Below are positions 47,379 through 57,387 of a stretch of 64,000 nt of DNA, in pieces. How positions within the stretch are numbered: the stretch's first letter is position 1; every line of letters starts with the position of its first letter. The DNA comes from Lojkania enalia. Lineage: Eukaryota; Ascomycota; Dothideomycetes; Pleosporales. The position numbers and the translations under genes are program-made. The stretch spans positions 62,001 through 126,000 of the forward strand of contig ML986582.1 in assembly GCA_010094045.1 (NCBI GenBank), given 5' to 3'. Below the pieces are notes generated by a model. It saw only the letters and a list, made by a program, of their open reading frames with translations, ran no database searches and was not told the origin of the DNA.

Positions 47379-48977
47379 CCCACACGACTACTCGAATTAT
47401 AGGCCTTCGACAGCTCAGATGATCTGAAACTTGCCCAACCCAGCACTGAGGGCAATACCAGGTACATAGTATTAAGTCGTTGCCGGGGACCACTCGAAAA
47501 ACACTCATTACAGACAACACGAGATACATTCTATGAAAGAGCAAGATTAATCACTTTTCCCAGCCTTTCACGGACAATCCAAGATTCCGTCACGACCACA
47601 CGCAAACTCTGAATACGGCACCTGTGGATAGATTCCCTATGTATTACACAACACGTCCCAGAAGACTTTTTGAGAGAAGTAAATTCCATGGGAAATGTTT
47701 TCTCTAATGTAGTTCGTGTGTTGGCTACGCTCAGTGCTTCTGACAGCTCGGAAGGCTACTGCATCAACGACGAAAAACTAGGTAGCTATAGATATAGAAA
47801 CCATGATTTTTTCGACTTCTTGTAGCCTAGAAGGATTCGAATATCCTCACATGATTTCCTCCGCTGGGATGAAGAATGTGATTCCCAATACGGGTATACT
47901 CAATGCTTGCACCACAAGAATCCACTCGGCAACAGGGCTTGGACTCTTCAAGAACCACTACTCTCTGTTAGGAATATCAGCTTTTCAAATCGGGCCTTGC
48001 TTTAGGGGCGCCGCAGAAGCAAAGGATCCAACGAGCTTCCGTGGAAAGAACAGAGGGCAGAAATTATGTTTACAACCCCTGGCACAATAACATCAACTGC
48101 ACTATGACCTACGGCTGATGCCACGGCTGCTCGTAACGTGAAGCTGTCTGAAGTGATGGGACAGTGGTATCGGATCGTGGAAGAATATACGACACGAAGA
48201 CCGACAAACGCCAGTGATAAACTTCCTGCACTGGCTGGAATTGCTTCCAGAGTCCAAACTCTTAATGTGGCGGGAGCTTATCGTGCCGGTATCTGATCCG
48301 CAAGTTTACCCTATGCTCTCCTCTAGAATATTGATACCACATCACTAAAAATGAGCCCGACCTCTTCAGGCCAGGAGTATACAGGGCACTAAGCTGGTCT
48401 TGGGCACGCCTGGGTGGCCCTATACACTATTTCCCCGCGCGCCACCCTGTTCCTAATGGCTTGGAAATCATTTGCTAAGATAATGAATTCAACACCTCGG
48501 ACTATTCACGGCCGCTTGGAAAGCCACTTACCTTGACCATGCGAGCCCAAGTAGCCCAGATTGCGTCCATAGCTCCAGAAGAGTTGAATTGGTACCTGAA
48601 CAACAACACCAGAATCTTATTAGACAATGGTTCTGAAGTCGTGGGTACAATGTACCACGGTGTTGAAGAAGAACTAGAACAAGTAGCGGAAGTGTGGTGT
48701 CTGTCTATTAAGGGAGAAAGGACTGGTCCTGCGAATGAGCCTATCATACGTAGAGGAAAAGACTGATTGCCTTTATATCCCGATGGAAATCCAGATGCTA
48801 TGACTATAGGGCTAGCACTCGTTCGCGAAGGTACAAGAGCACGATTTGCTCGGGTGGGGCAGATTCGATGGGTTAAGACGTCTGTTTTTGACGGAGTGGA
48901 GCCAGAGACAATCCAACTCGTATAAGTCTTGTCCATTGCGTACAAGATGCGAAACAACCCTAAGCTACTGGTGGAGA

Positions 48978-49988
48978 TTAAACGCCAATTTCCTTCAAGA
49001 ACATCTCGAAAGTAGCAAGCTTCTCGAAGCCTCCAACGCCATCAACCAACTCATGACTCCCCTTCACGCCATCATGCGCTTCAGGCCCATAGTAGTTGTA
49101 CTCTCGAATCATCATTAGGTTATCGAATAGCTCCTTGCTGCCATGGAACTGTTCAACTGGAATCTCGTGGTACTCGCATTTGGCTCCAGTGCAGATTTCT
49201 ACTGCTTTACATACATCCAGTGGAGTAAACCATCCTGAAGTCGCTAGAGTGTGCTTGCTGAGTGTGGCAGAGGGACTTGCGAGGCAGGATGCGACGAACT
49301 TACCAAAATCCGTGGGGACGTCGAGCATAGGTATCTGTGTGGTTGGGTGGAAAAGCCAAGATAAGGAGTAATGAGAGCCACTTGGACGGATAGATGATGG
49401 AATATTGGACATGAAATAACCGGGAAGAACGAATGATGCAGGTAATGAGAGAGATTTGATATACTCTTCCACTATAGCCTTAGAGTCAAAGTGATGAAGG
49501 TTATGAAGCTTTCCTTCGGTAACTGGTAGCGATTATATTAGTAAATAAATGTCCAAGTAGTAAAATACTCACTCTTAGACACGTAAGGCAAAGAGGACCA
49601 GATCAAATGCTCCACGCCTGCCTCCTTAGATGCATCTGCAAGATTCTTTCCTTGCGTAACTTCGTATTCCAAGGATGCCTTTTCCCAGTAATTCGTAACC
49701 CCGAAGACAGCATTTGAGCCCCTAATCGCCGCGACAATTGACTCGCGGCTGTTGAGATCCGCCTGTGATCGTCAATATGTAAAGGCTTAGCGTTGGGCCT
49801 CAAGGGATCTACACCTGAACCATTTCAACGCCTTGAGCAATCATTGCTTGAGCGTCTGGTTTGCTGGGGTTTCTTGAAATACCACGAATTTTCCACGTCT
49901 TTGATAGCTCAGGGTGTCCTAGAATAGCTCTGACGACAGACCCTCCTTGGTTGCCTGTAGAGCCAAAAACAGTAATGATTTTCGACAT
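48978..49988 (-). CDS. NmrA-like NAD(P)-binding protein
   Basis: Three exons, 49988-49815, 49762-49573 and 49522-48978, encode 302 residues. Splice sites GTGTAG/CACAG and GTGAGT/ACCAG keep the frame. The N-terminus holds the Rossmann motif GSTGNQGG at residues 9-16. The middle has the family's NAVFGVTNYW and GVEHLIWSSLP stretches, followed by FDSKA and a substrate-side C-terminal half. NmrA-like proteins are atypical short-chain dehydrogenases; some act as redox sensors binding NADP (NmrA represses nitrogen metabolism through AreA), others are reductases. This member lacks an obvious YxxxK catalytic pair, so a sensor or unknown enzyme role is equally possible. The gene looks intact and ends 53 bases from the HET relic. 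Confidence 0.85.
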
Positions 49989-50905
49989 GGTGAATTGGGA
50001 AATGATATATGGTATGTGGACTTAGATTTTGGTTCCTTTCTAAAAAATTTATATGTCTTTCTTGGAGGCTTTCTTTCTTCTATTGCTCTACCATATCTAC
50101 ATTGCACTAGGGCTGGCTTAGAGTTGGATCTCGTACGCTATTGTTAAGCACTGAGTAAGTGTCAATCTAGAGCCGCTGAGTAACTTTGGGCTAAGCTATT
50201 GGGCTGAAGAAGGTAAAGGAGGGGTAGGCCAAGATGAAGAGATACGAGCCCGCCAAGGGTGGGCGTCTCTAGATCGCTTCTAGCGTTGAGATCGGCAGCT
50301 TAGTCACCACTGGGAGTGTTTAGTTTGCTACTTTCATAACTCTACGATACCCCCCATTGGCTTGAGTTGCATAGAAAGCCCGATTTCGACTCATTGACTG
50401 AAGCTATATATTTTTTTTTCTTTTTCTTTTCTTTTAATATTTTTAAGGGATTTATCAACTGGACATCCAAACTTAAATATCGTTAGCAGCTCGGATAAAA
50501 GGTGTAGAACCATAGTTAGTAGATTAGATTTTTAGTAAACTTCAGGGCGATATGAGGACTCTAAATTGACTTCAATCTCCATGCTTCCTCCCGATGTCCC
50601 AGGGACTTAGTGAATCCAGTCACGTGACTAGATCCAAACGCGGCAAGAAATGATAAAAAGGGTAAGATGGTGGGGGGAAGGAAATCAAGACTACAGATGA
50701 CGAGGAGATTGAAACGAGGGTTGTAGTTTTAAGAAGGTCAATAGACAAGATTGTAAGGATGATAAGAAACTTAGAGAGTGTTATATACATGGGAAGAGAA
50801 ATGCAGTAGTATTGAAGTTCGTATCCAGTAGAAGTATTTTCTGAAGAAAAAAACGGATCTAAAAGGGTATCTAGAAAAAGTACCCAATTGCCAAACGAAG
50901 GTCGT
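49989..50905. other. Intergenic, T-rich tract
   Basis: Holds the upstream region of the NmrA-like gene and the 3' side of the hydrolase gene. A T-rich tract lies at about 50408-50440. No gene recognised. Confidence 0.55.
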
Positions 50906-51961
50906 CTACTCAGACTTTAGCATATCAATGATCCATCCAGTGCCTTCGCGCCCTTCAGGCACACCATATGGCCATGTGAGAACGAAACAATGCATTTGTT
51001 GGTCCCACTCCAACCATTCACCGCTCACACGTTCCCTTGCCAACCTATCCCGGAACATGATAGCATCGGGGGCTAGTATGTCATAGCCTCCCGTAACCCC
51101 ATGTACCTTAATTCCTCTCTTTGCGAGCAGCGAGATGTCAGCGTTTATTGGGGAGACTCTGCGGTCTGTGGCGTCCCAATCTCCCGTCCATGCCCTCGCT
51201 GTGCTATTGATAAAATCTGGAGTCAGAAACGGGTCCTTCGATTTAAGTTTTTCTATGTCGGGGTTCGAGCGTGTAAGATCGGTGGACGGACATATGGCCA
51301 TAATGGCTGAGGGGTACGGTATGCGTTCATCTTTTACGTCGGCTGAGTCCATCCGTGTCACATCCTCTCTCAATGCCTCTAGCACAAGAGCCAGCACAAT
51401 GTTTGCGCCTGAAGAATCGCCGGCAAATATGACCTTCTCTCTCTTCTCCTCTGCGTCTCTCATCAGCGTCCGGTAGAGCCTCAATAGCAATGGGAATGAA
51501 TCTGGCGCGGGGTTATTGGGTGCGAGAGGGTATGATACAAGCGTAGTGGCAGTATTGGACATATCCCGAGCTAACTTTGCACACAGCTGCCAATGCTGAC
51601 TTGATGGCGGGCTCTGCCATCCTCCACCGCTGAAGTAATATATCCGTTTCTTGATGACCGGTTTATCCTTCCGACGTAAGTGCCGTGGAACGATATCATA
51701 TAGGTAGATGTCTTCCACACACCGCTCCGATACTTCACAGGTCCTGCGTACGATCTTATGCGGGCTGGCTCTGGGGCACCCCTTCGGCTGTTTCTCCTTT
51801 GGTTTACCGAGATAGTCGCGGAGATGGCGGACGATGAAGTGGAGGAATCTTGTATAGAAGCTGCGCCCGTTGCGGTGATGTATTATAATTGTGGAATGCC
51901 TACTTGATTCAGGAGCCTCTTTCATGGCTGTCGGAATGGTATCGAGCATATTTGTCGCCAT
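50906..51961 (-). CDS. Alpha/beta hydrolase (esterase/lipase, hormone-sensitive-lipase-like)
   Basis: Single exon, 351 residues. The oxyanion-hole segment reads FSGGGWQSPPSSQHW at about 110-124, where classical members have HGGG. The nucleophile is Ser183 in GDSSGAN, the acid is probably Asp294 or Asp299 in GGYDILAPD, and the base is His324 in QQMHCF. This places it in the alpha/beta-hydrolase-3 group (arylacetamide-deacetylase type), small-ester hydrolases found in fungal detoxification and secondary metabolism. No signal peptide is obvious; residues 35-50 are only moderately hydrophobic. The substrate cannot be told. All catalytic residues are in place, so it should be active despite its broken neighbours. 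Confidence 0.85.
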   Translation of the reverse strand: MATNMLDTIPTAMKEAPESSRHSTIIIHHRNGRSFYTRFLHFIVRHLRDYLGKPKEKQPKGCPRASPHKIVRRTCEVSERCVEDIYLYDIVPRHLRRKDKPVIKKRIYYFSGGGWQSPPSSQHWQLCAKLARDMSNTATTLVSYPLAPNNPAPDSFPLLLRLYRTLMRDAEEKREKVIFAGDSSGANIVLALVLEALREDVTRMDSADVKDERIPYPSAIMAICPSTDLTRSNPDIEKLKSKDPFLTPDFINSTARAWTGDWDATDRRVSPINADISLLAKRGIKVHGVTGGYDILAPDAIMFRDRLARERVSGEWLEWDQQMHCFVLTWPYGVPEGREGTGWIIDMLKSE

Positions 51962-52964
51962 CGTGGGATGTTTCGCGTCTTCAGAGAGTGAAATATTGGA
52001 ACCATGAGGGCATTGGCAGACGACGAAGCCAGTACGCTCTATTTACTTGAGTCGCCCGTAGAATGCGCCATCTTCGTAAGGCTTCCCAAATGCGTACATG
52101 TCTGGCGGCGTGTTTTGGGTCAGCGCGTCATGCCCAGAGGATGGTGCCGATCTCGATGACGTCGCTAGTGTGTCCAGACCAGAGAGCTTGTGGTTTCTCA
52201 ACTGGCACCAGCAGCAATCATAGGAATGGCGAATGTGGATACTGCAACTGTGTAGACGTACATAATGACAGATAGCAGTATGCATTATTTGGTGTCGATG
52301 ACTCTGGGGATATTGAAGTGTTACACAAGTGCCTCGCCGACTGTCCAGGGTGCTTCCAAGGTTTATCTCTTGGCGAGCTCGTATCCACAACTACATATCC
52401 CCAAAGTCACTATATTTTGTACTGTTATATGATAACCCCATGAAGCTACTTCTTTACTCACCTTTGTCACCTTTCGTTTTGATTTATGGAGACCAGAATA
52501 GAATATTGTGGCATTTTGCATTGACGAGACCGTTGAACCTGAAGGATGAAGTGCATGGATATAGCACTACAACAACTGCCTTATCGGGCCAAAGCGATAT
52601 GTGGTCTTATTGACACGAACGTGTGGAGCGGGAGATACGTATGTATTGAGAGGCAGATTTCGAGAGACTTGGCGCCTTCAGCCCACGACTCTAGTTAGAA
52701 CATAATGAAATCATGCCACAGCGCTCCGCTCCGCCATGGCTAACGCAAGATTTTCACGGCTTAGTTGTCATGCTGAAGCGCTGGAAATCTTGGGAGCCAT
52801 TCCAAAGATGCTGTCTTAGCGTACGTATCAATTCCAGAGTTCTCAGGATGCTAGACATTTACTTAAAATCAATGGGTGCTCCTATTTCGAGGCAGTTACT
52901 TTGAAATCATTGCTACAACACCTTTCAAATCTAACTGTCCCCCTTTCACTGAGTGGAGAACACA
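51962..52964. other. Intergenic with possible coding remnants
   Basis: A minus-strand stretch at about 52270-52043 reads MYVYTVAVSTFAIPMIAAG, shifts frame through EKPQALWSGHTSDVIEIGT, and shifts again to DMYAFGKPYEDGAFYG. This looks like the tail of a decayed membrane-protein gene, but I cannot name it. The rest holds nothing recognised. Confidence 0.35.
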
Positions 52965-54950
52965 ATGAGCCGAATTCATTGCCTTACGGACGACGAAATT
53001 AAAAGATTCATCTACGATCTCGATAGGGGCAGCAATAGTAATATCGAATATACTGAGCTGGAGTTCAAGTTGGATTATGTCCAAAAGGAAATAGCGCCAA
53101 AGGCGCTATCTCACCATGTACATTATGAGGAGGATGGGGACGAGGCTCGGCATCAATTTCTTCGCAACATCATTGGTACACGCGAAAATTCCATTCCAAG
53201 AGCCGAGTTTGAGAAATTTTTGAGAGAATGGGAGATCCCATCACAAGAAAAAGACTGCAAAGAGGCGAAGATGTGGATGACTACCTGAAACAGATACCGA
53301 TTTGCAGGCACATTCGCGCTTACTGGGCTGTGAAGGGGCCGGAGATTATGTTTTTGACACTCGTGGTCGCATTTATGCTAGCATTTGGGATATCGCAACT
53401 AGTCAAGGGCCTCACATCCGAGCAATATCGACCAGCGTTCGGATGGGATGTCGTTGTCTCGAAAACCGCAGCCGGCATGTTGTATCTACGTTCTTTTCCT
53501 GATTTTTTTCCACATCTCGCTGGTTCTCAACCTTCATTTGCCAATTCTATTTCATTTCGCGATTTATCAATTGGTATCTTTCTCAATCTTTCAATATCCA
53601 GATGTTCATTGTGGCTCTTTACTTAGCGACTCTCCACACTATCAGAAATTCTTCCGGCTCATTCTTTTTTGAGAGTATTTCTAGCCGACAGCAGAATGTC
53701 GCTGGAGTGCTAGTACAAGACTTTGCTCCAAGGTCATACACAAAGTATTTACGGTCTCTGCTAGGATAGCTTGGATTTACTGCACTTTGATGCTTCAATC
53801 TTCTTTTTGTTATTGAACATGCCTCCAGTCAGAAAATGGAGCTATGAAGTCTTCTAGTTAGGGTATATGTTAGTGCTTCCAATTATCGGTCTCATGACGG
53901 CGCATGCTACTGAAGACTTACTTCAACGGCGAATATTTGAACATTTGCTAGCCTTTCCAACCCTTCTAGTTCTTTGCGAACGCATATGATGGCTCATACT
54001 AGACCTCTGGCACATCCAAGCGGATCTCGAGGTTTTGGATGAAGAAACAGTCGTAATCACTGCAAACATACCTTTCACTCGGCTGTAGAATTATAAAGCG
54101 GGCCAATATGTTTTCGCACAAGCTCCACAACTATCTTGGTTTCAGTGGCATCCCTTTACTGTATCCACTTGCTCTAGAAACTCTATGCAAGTTCATATCA
54201 AGGTCGACAGGGATTAGACAAACAAACCTCGAGATATTGGATCGGTGGGACTTTACACTACGATCAAAATTGGGCTGGATGGACCATTCGGTGCTACGGC
54301 GCAACGATTTTACGACTTCGACTATAGCATTGTCTTTGGTGCTGGTGCTGGTACTGGCGTAGCGCCGTTCTCTGGAATTTTTTAACGGATCTACAAGAGT
54401 ATGAGCTCGAACGTTCATTATCCTACGAAGAATTATTGCTTTCCTCATTACCATACCAAGGCTATCGTCGCATTAATTTCCATGGGATGATACGTGCTAG
54501 AAATAACCTTTGGTTTTCGGACCTGCTGAATGCAGTATCTCGTGCCCGAAGCCAAGATAAATCCAATCTTGATATTCGGATTCAGACCTACATGACTCAG
54601 AAGCGGAAAGTCATCTTGTCCCACGTCTTTCGCTGGTTCCTAGAAAAGCGCCCTACAAATGATCGCCAGCAGTCACCGTTCACGGGCCTCATGAACCTAA
54701 CGCACTTTGGCCGCCTGGATCTTACCACGATTATGGAGGAGCATTGTCCGTATGTGTGTAAAAAACTCGCGGAGAGTTCAGAAGAAGAAGCAAGGGAGGA
54801 AGGATGACGAAATTCAAGTTGGAGTTTTCTTTTGTGGGCCTCCCATTATTGGAGTGCAGATTGCCGATCGGGTGTAGTACATTTATGGCGAGAGGGAGAA
54901 ATGAGGGTAGGAGATTTGAATATCATTTCATGATAGAGGTCTTTAGCTAA
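52965..54950 (+). pseudogene. EF-hand NADPH oxidase (NoxC-like), decayed
   Basis: The relic starts MSRIHCLTDDEIKRFIYDLD at 52965, an EF-hand region whose loop has lost most calcium ligands. It then shows RHIRAYWAVKGPEI, the ferric-reductase membrane core (SRFINWYLSQSFNIQM and LYLATLHTI near 53510-53650), the FAD motif FQWHPFTVST (about 54140), the NADPH motif GPFGATAQRF and FGAGAGTGVAP (54275-54365), NLTHFGRLD and CGPPIIG. It ends FEYHFMIEVFS at 54950. Intact members make superoxide and are calcium-regulated. A frameshift lies near 53240-53290, others follow, and stops include TAG where YEVFQLG is expected (CAG to TAG, about 53860). No continuous protein is possible. Confidence 0.85.
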
Positions 54951-55544
54951 GCTTTTTCTTCACTTGAAGCTTACATTCTATCCTCTTATCGTGGATTTCT
55001 TCTGTCTCCCAGAGAATTCATAGTAGCAATCATACGACAGCTGCTCTTCTAAATATCTTTTACTTACAAATCTTTTCTTACATCCACCTCTCTTCCCACT
55101 ACTTCTAGCAATGTACTGCCAAATCGCATAGGAGTTGACTAGTCCTGTGCTTTTGCTAGGTGCCTTACCCTCTTAGCCTGTATACTACGCCGCTCTTCGC
55201 TAGTATCTCGTTTCTATTGGAATACCGGGAACAGCCACGAAAGTTCTAGATCTTATGTTAAATTTCTGTGGCTTCGCTTAAGAGATCTTATTGCGATGGT
55301 TGGATCTAGGTGGGATTGCCAAGCTAGGGCTGAACACAGCTGAATTGAACGCTGAATCTGGGAACAAGGATCTCGTATCAATGTACCCCTATCGTCGCAT
55401 GTGCTAATCCAGCCCTTGAAATGAACAGAACTCTTATGCTCTATGGAAAGTTGGACATTTGGTAGTGTATATTTTAGGATTTCGTTCCCTACTATCTCTT
55501 CATACTTTGGCCTATGCATTCTGTTATTGTGTTACTGATTGAAT
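54951..55544. other. Intergenic, no gene seen
   Basis: AT-rich gap between the oxidase relic and the next plus-strand gene. It must contain that gene's promoter. Confidence 0.5.
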
Positions 55545-57092
55545 ATGGCTTTCATAATTTTTACCCTTTTTGTGTCACTGCTCACTTCTCGAGTGCTTGG
55601 ACAGTATCTTCACCTCAGATATAACATTACGAAAACTGAATCCTTCAATCAGTTCCATTTCTGGGACCACGTTGCTACTTTCTGCGCCTCGGACATCGAA
55701 GCGCTATCAAAATGCCCTCCTGTGAACAGCCCGACGAAGCTCAGAAACCCCGCAGCGATTCACTTCGCACAGTGCTTCCGGGATGTCTTCAGTGCATACT
55801 TCATATGCGCTGATCTTAGCAAGCACAGCGATCAGAATCCAATCCCAGACGAATTTGTGCCGCTGAATGACTTTGTTGTGAGGAGCGGCTGTAGATTTCC
55901 AGATGCCCTGGAGACGTTGAGAGATGCCTGTATATTTGATGCGGAAGAGTTTGGGAGAAGTGGATGTTGTAATAATGGCGGGTCCACTAATTGCGCGCAG
56001 CAGAGTTTGAATCTATTTACTTGTGAGATGCAGGCGTAAGTGTACTCCTTGTTAACCTTTTCTCTCAATGCTTTACTCTTCCTTTTACTAAGATTTATAC
56101 TAACGTACCACTCCAGAGCAGAACAATACATCCGCTGCACCAACGCACAGTCCTCCACGAAACCTCCCCTCAACACCTCCGCCTGCGTAACCGACAACGC
56201 CCAAAAGGCAACCTGGCTTCCCAAAGACTTCCTCGTCTTCTCCGGTGCCCCAAGCTGCCCAAAAGCCTCCAAACTCCTTTCCACCCTTGCCATCTCAAAC
56301 ATCATCGCCTTATTCTGCGCCGTCCTTTTCAACACACATCTCTGGAAAACCCTGTTCGGAAAATCTAAGAGTTGGGAGTACACGGAGATAAAGTTGAATT
56401 TCCTATCAATGCTCTGGTCCATCGGCGTACAGATCTCCATCCCATTCATCATGGGCGTCATACTCGAGAAGCAGGGGTACACTGTGAACTGGATCCAGCA
56501 AGCTTTTCTCTGGACCGTGAGGCCAAGAGCCGCGTCTATCATCGCGATCGCTGGGTTTTTCAATGGCTCGTGGATGGAACATGCGATTAACGAGATGGTC
56601 GCTGACCTCCTGTTTGCTATACCGGCCGTCAATTTTGCGGTCTTTGCAGCGATATTCCCGAATAAGACAAGGAATCCGGCGAAGCCCGATACTTACAAAG
56701 TATATCATGCAGGCGGAATCATCATGTTAATACCGGGCGGCATCCTCTTGTTGGCGCTGATCGGCGGCATGATTCTGCGTTGCGCACCGATAAGGGCGTT
56801 TAAGTATCCTCTGCAGGATCTTTGGCGGTTGGTGAGTAATCCTTTCAGGAGGTATATGGGGAAGCAGAAGTTAGAGAAGAAGACGGTCAATTTTCAAGAG
56901 TTCAGGAGCTGGTATATCAATTTCTTTATCTTGGGAATTGTACTATATATTGGGGGCTGGATGGTATGGGCGAGTTTCTTGAAAATGGCGGGGGACCTCT
57001 ATTGTCCGGCGAGTTTGAACAAGGTGGCGATGGTACTATGGGTGTATCCAATTTTGTTGAATGTTGTGAGGGCAGTTGTGGGAATGTTGTAG
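55545..57092 (+). CDS. Cys-rich, multi-span membrane protein
   Basis: Two exons, 55545-56035 and 56117-57092, encode 488 residues. The 81-base intron runs GTAAGT to CTCCAG with TACTAAC as a perfect branch point. Residues 1-20 form a signal peptide. The extracellular part (about 20-215) contains many cysteines and several N-glycosylation sites. Seven hydrophobic segments follow from about residue 240 to the end, including SMLWSIGVQISIPFIMGVIL, GGIIMLIPGGILLLALIGGM and FFILGIVLYIGGWMVW. A receptor-like or transporter topology fits, but I recognise no family motif and assign no function. The frame is open throughout and splicing is strong, so the gene looks real and intact. Confidence 0.75.
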
Positions 57093-57238
57093 ATTTCCAA
57101 ATGAAAGATTGTGTGTCGATATCAAGTTATTCCCACAATAGATCCTCCATTGCCGAACAATGTATTGAACGATTTCAACCCGCGTCTATTTCCTCTTCCA
57201 GCTACCTCCACAATAGTTTCCCCGATATCCGAGCATTC

Positions 57239-57387
57239 TGTCGCGTATCAGGGAGCATCAATTGCTGAGGCAAATATTGATGTATTGAAGGAGGGTAAGT
57301 GGCCTGCCTAGCTAGAGGCTGGCAATGGCGAGACTATATAGGCCTGAAAACAGACCAAATATAATAGGATAGTAGAAACACGTGACA
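57239..57387 (+). mobile_element. Second copy of the solo-LTR-like element
   Basis: 149 bases starting TGTCGC and ending GTGACA, collinear with the reverse complement of the copy at 47228-47373. Shared blocks include CGCGTATCAGGGAGCATCAA, TTGCTGAGGCAAATATTGAT and GGCAATGGCGAGACTATATA. It differs by scattered substitutions and short insertions (for example AAGGAGGGTAAG against GGAGGGTCAG). The flanking pentamers CATTC and CTTGC do not match, so its target duplication has decayed or never existed. It lies just downstream of the membrane-protein gene. Confidence 0.83.

Larger units (their letters stand above)
46726..48925 (+). pseudogene. HET-domain incompatibility gene, decayed and split by a solo LTR-like element
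   Basis: Plus-strand segments follow a HET protein from end to end: an N-terminal LCDICRTVDP and AEKGCALCRV; WLDICHNTHKYC (47170-47205); then the insertion; then PTRLLEL, RYIVLSRCRG (HET motif YxALSYxWG), FPSLSRTIQDSV and LWIDSLCITQ. Further on come WYRIVEEYTTRRPT and KLPALAGIA (about 48160-48260), SWSWARLGGP near 48395 and a C-terminal DGVEPETIQLV ending at 48925. HET proteins trigger fusion-incompatibility cell death in filamentous ascomycetes. Besides the insertion there are many stops, the first at codon 54 (46885-46887). Another, TAG at 47400-47402, lies seven codons after the element. Its 3' end converges on the NmrA-like gene. Confidence 0.85.

Noticed and set aside
52043..52390. 115-codon minus-strand frame
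   Set aside because: The best protein-like pieces lie in three different frames, so it is not one gene as read. At most it is a small remnant of unknown family.
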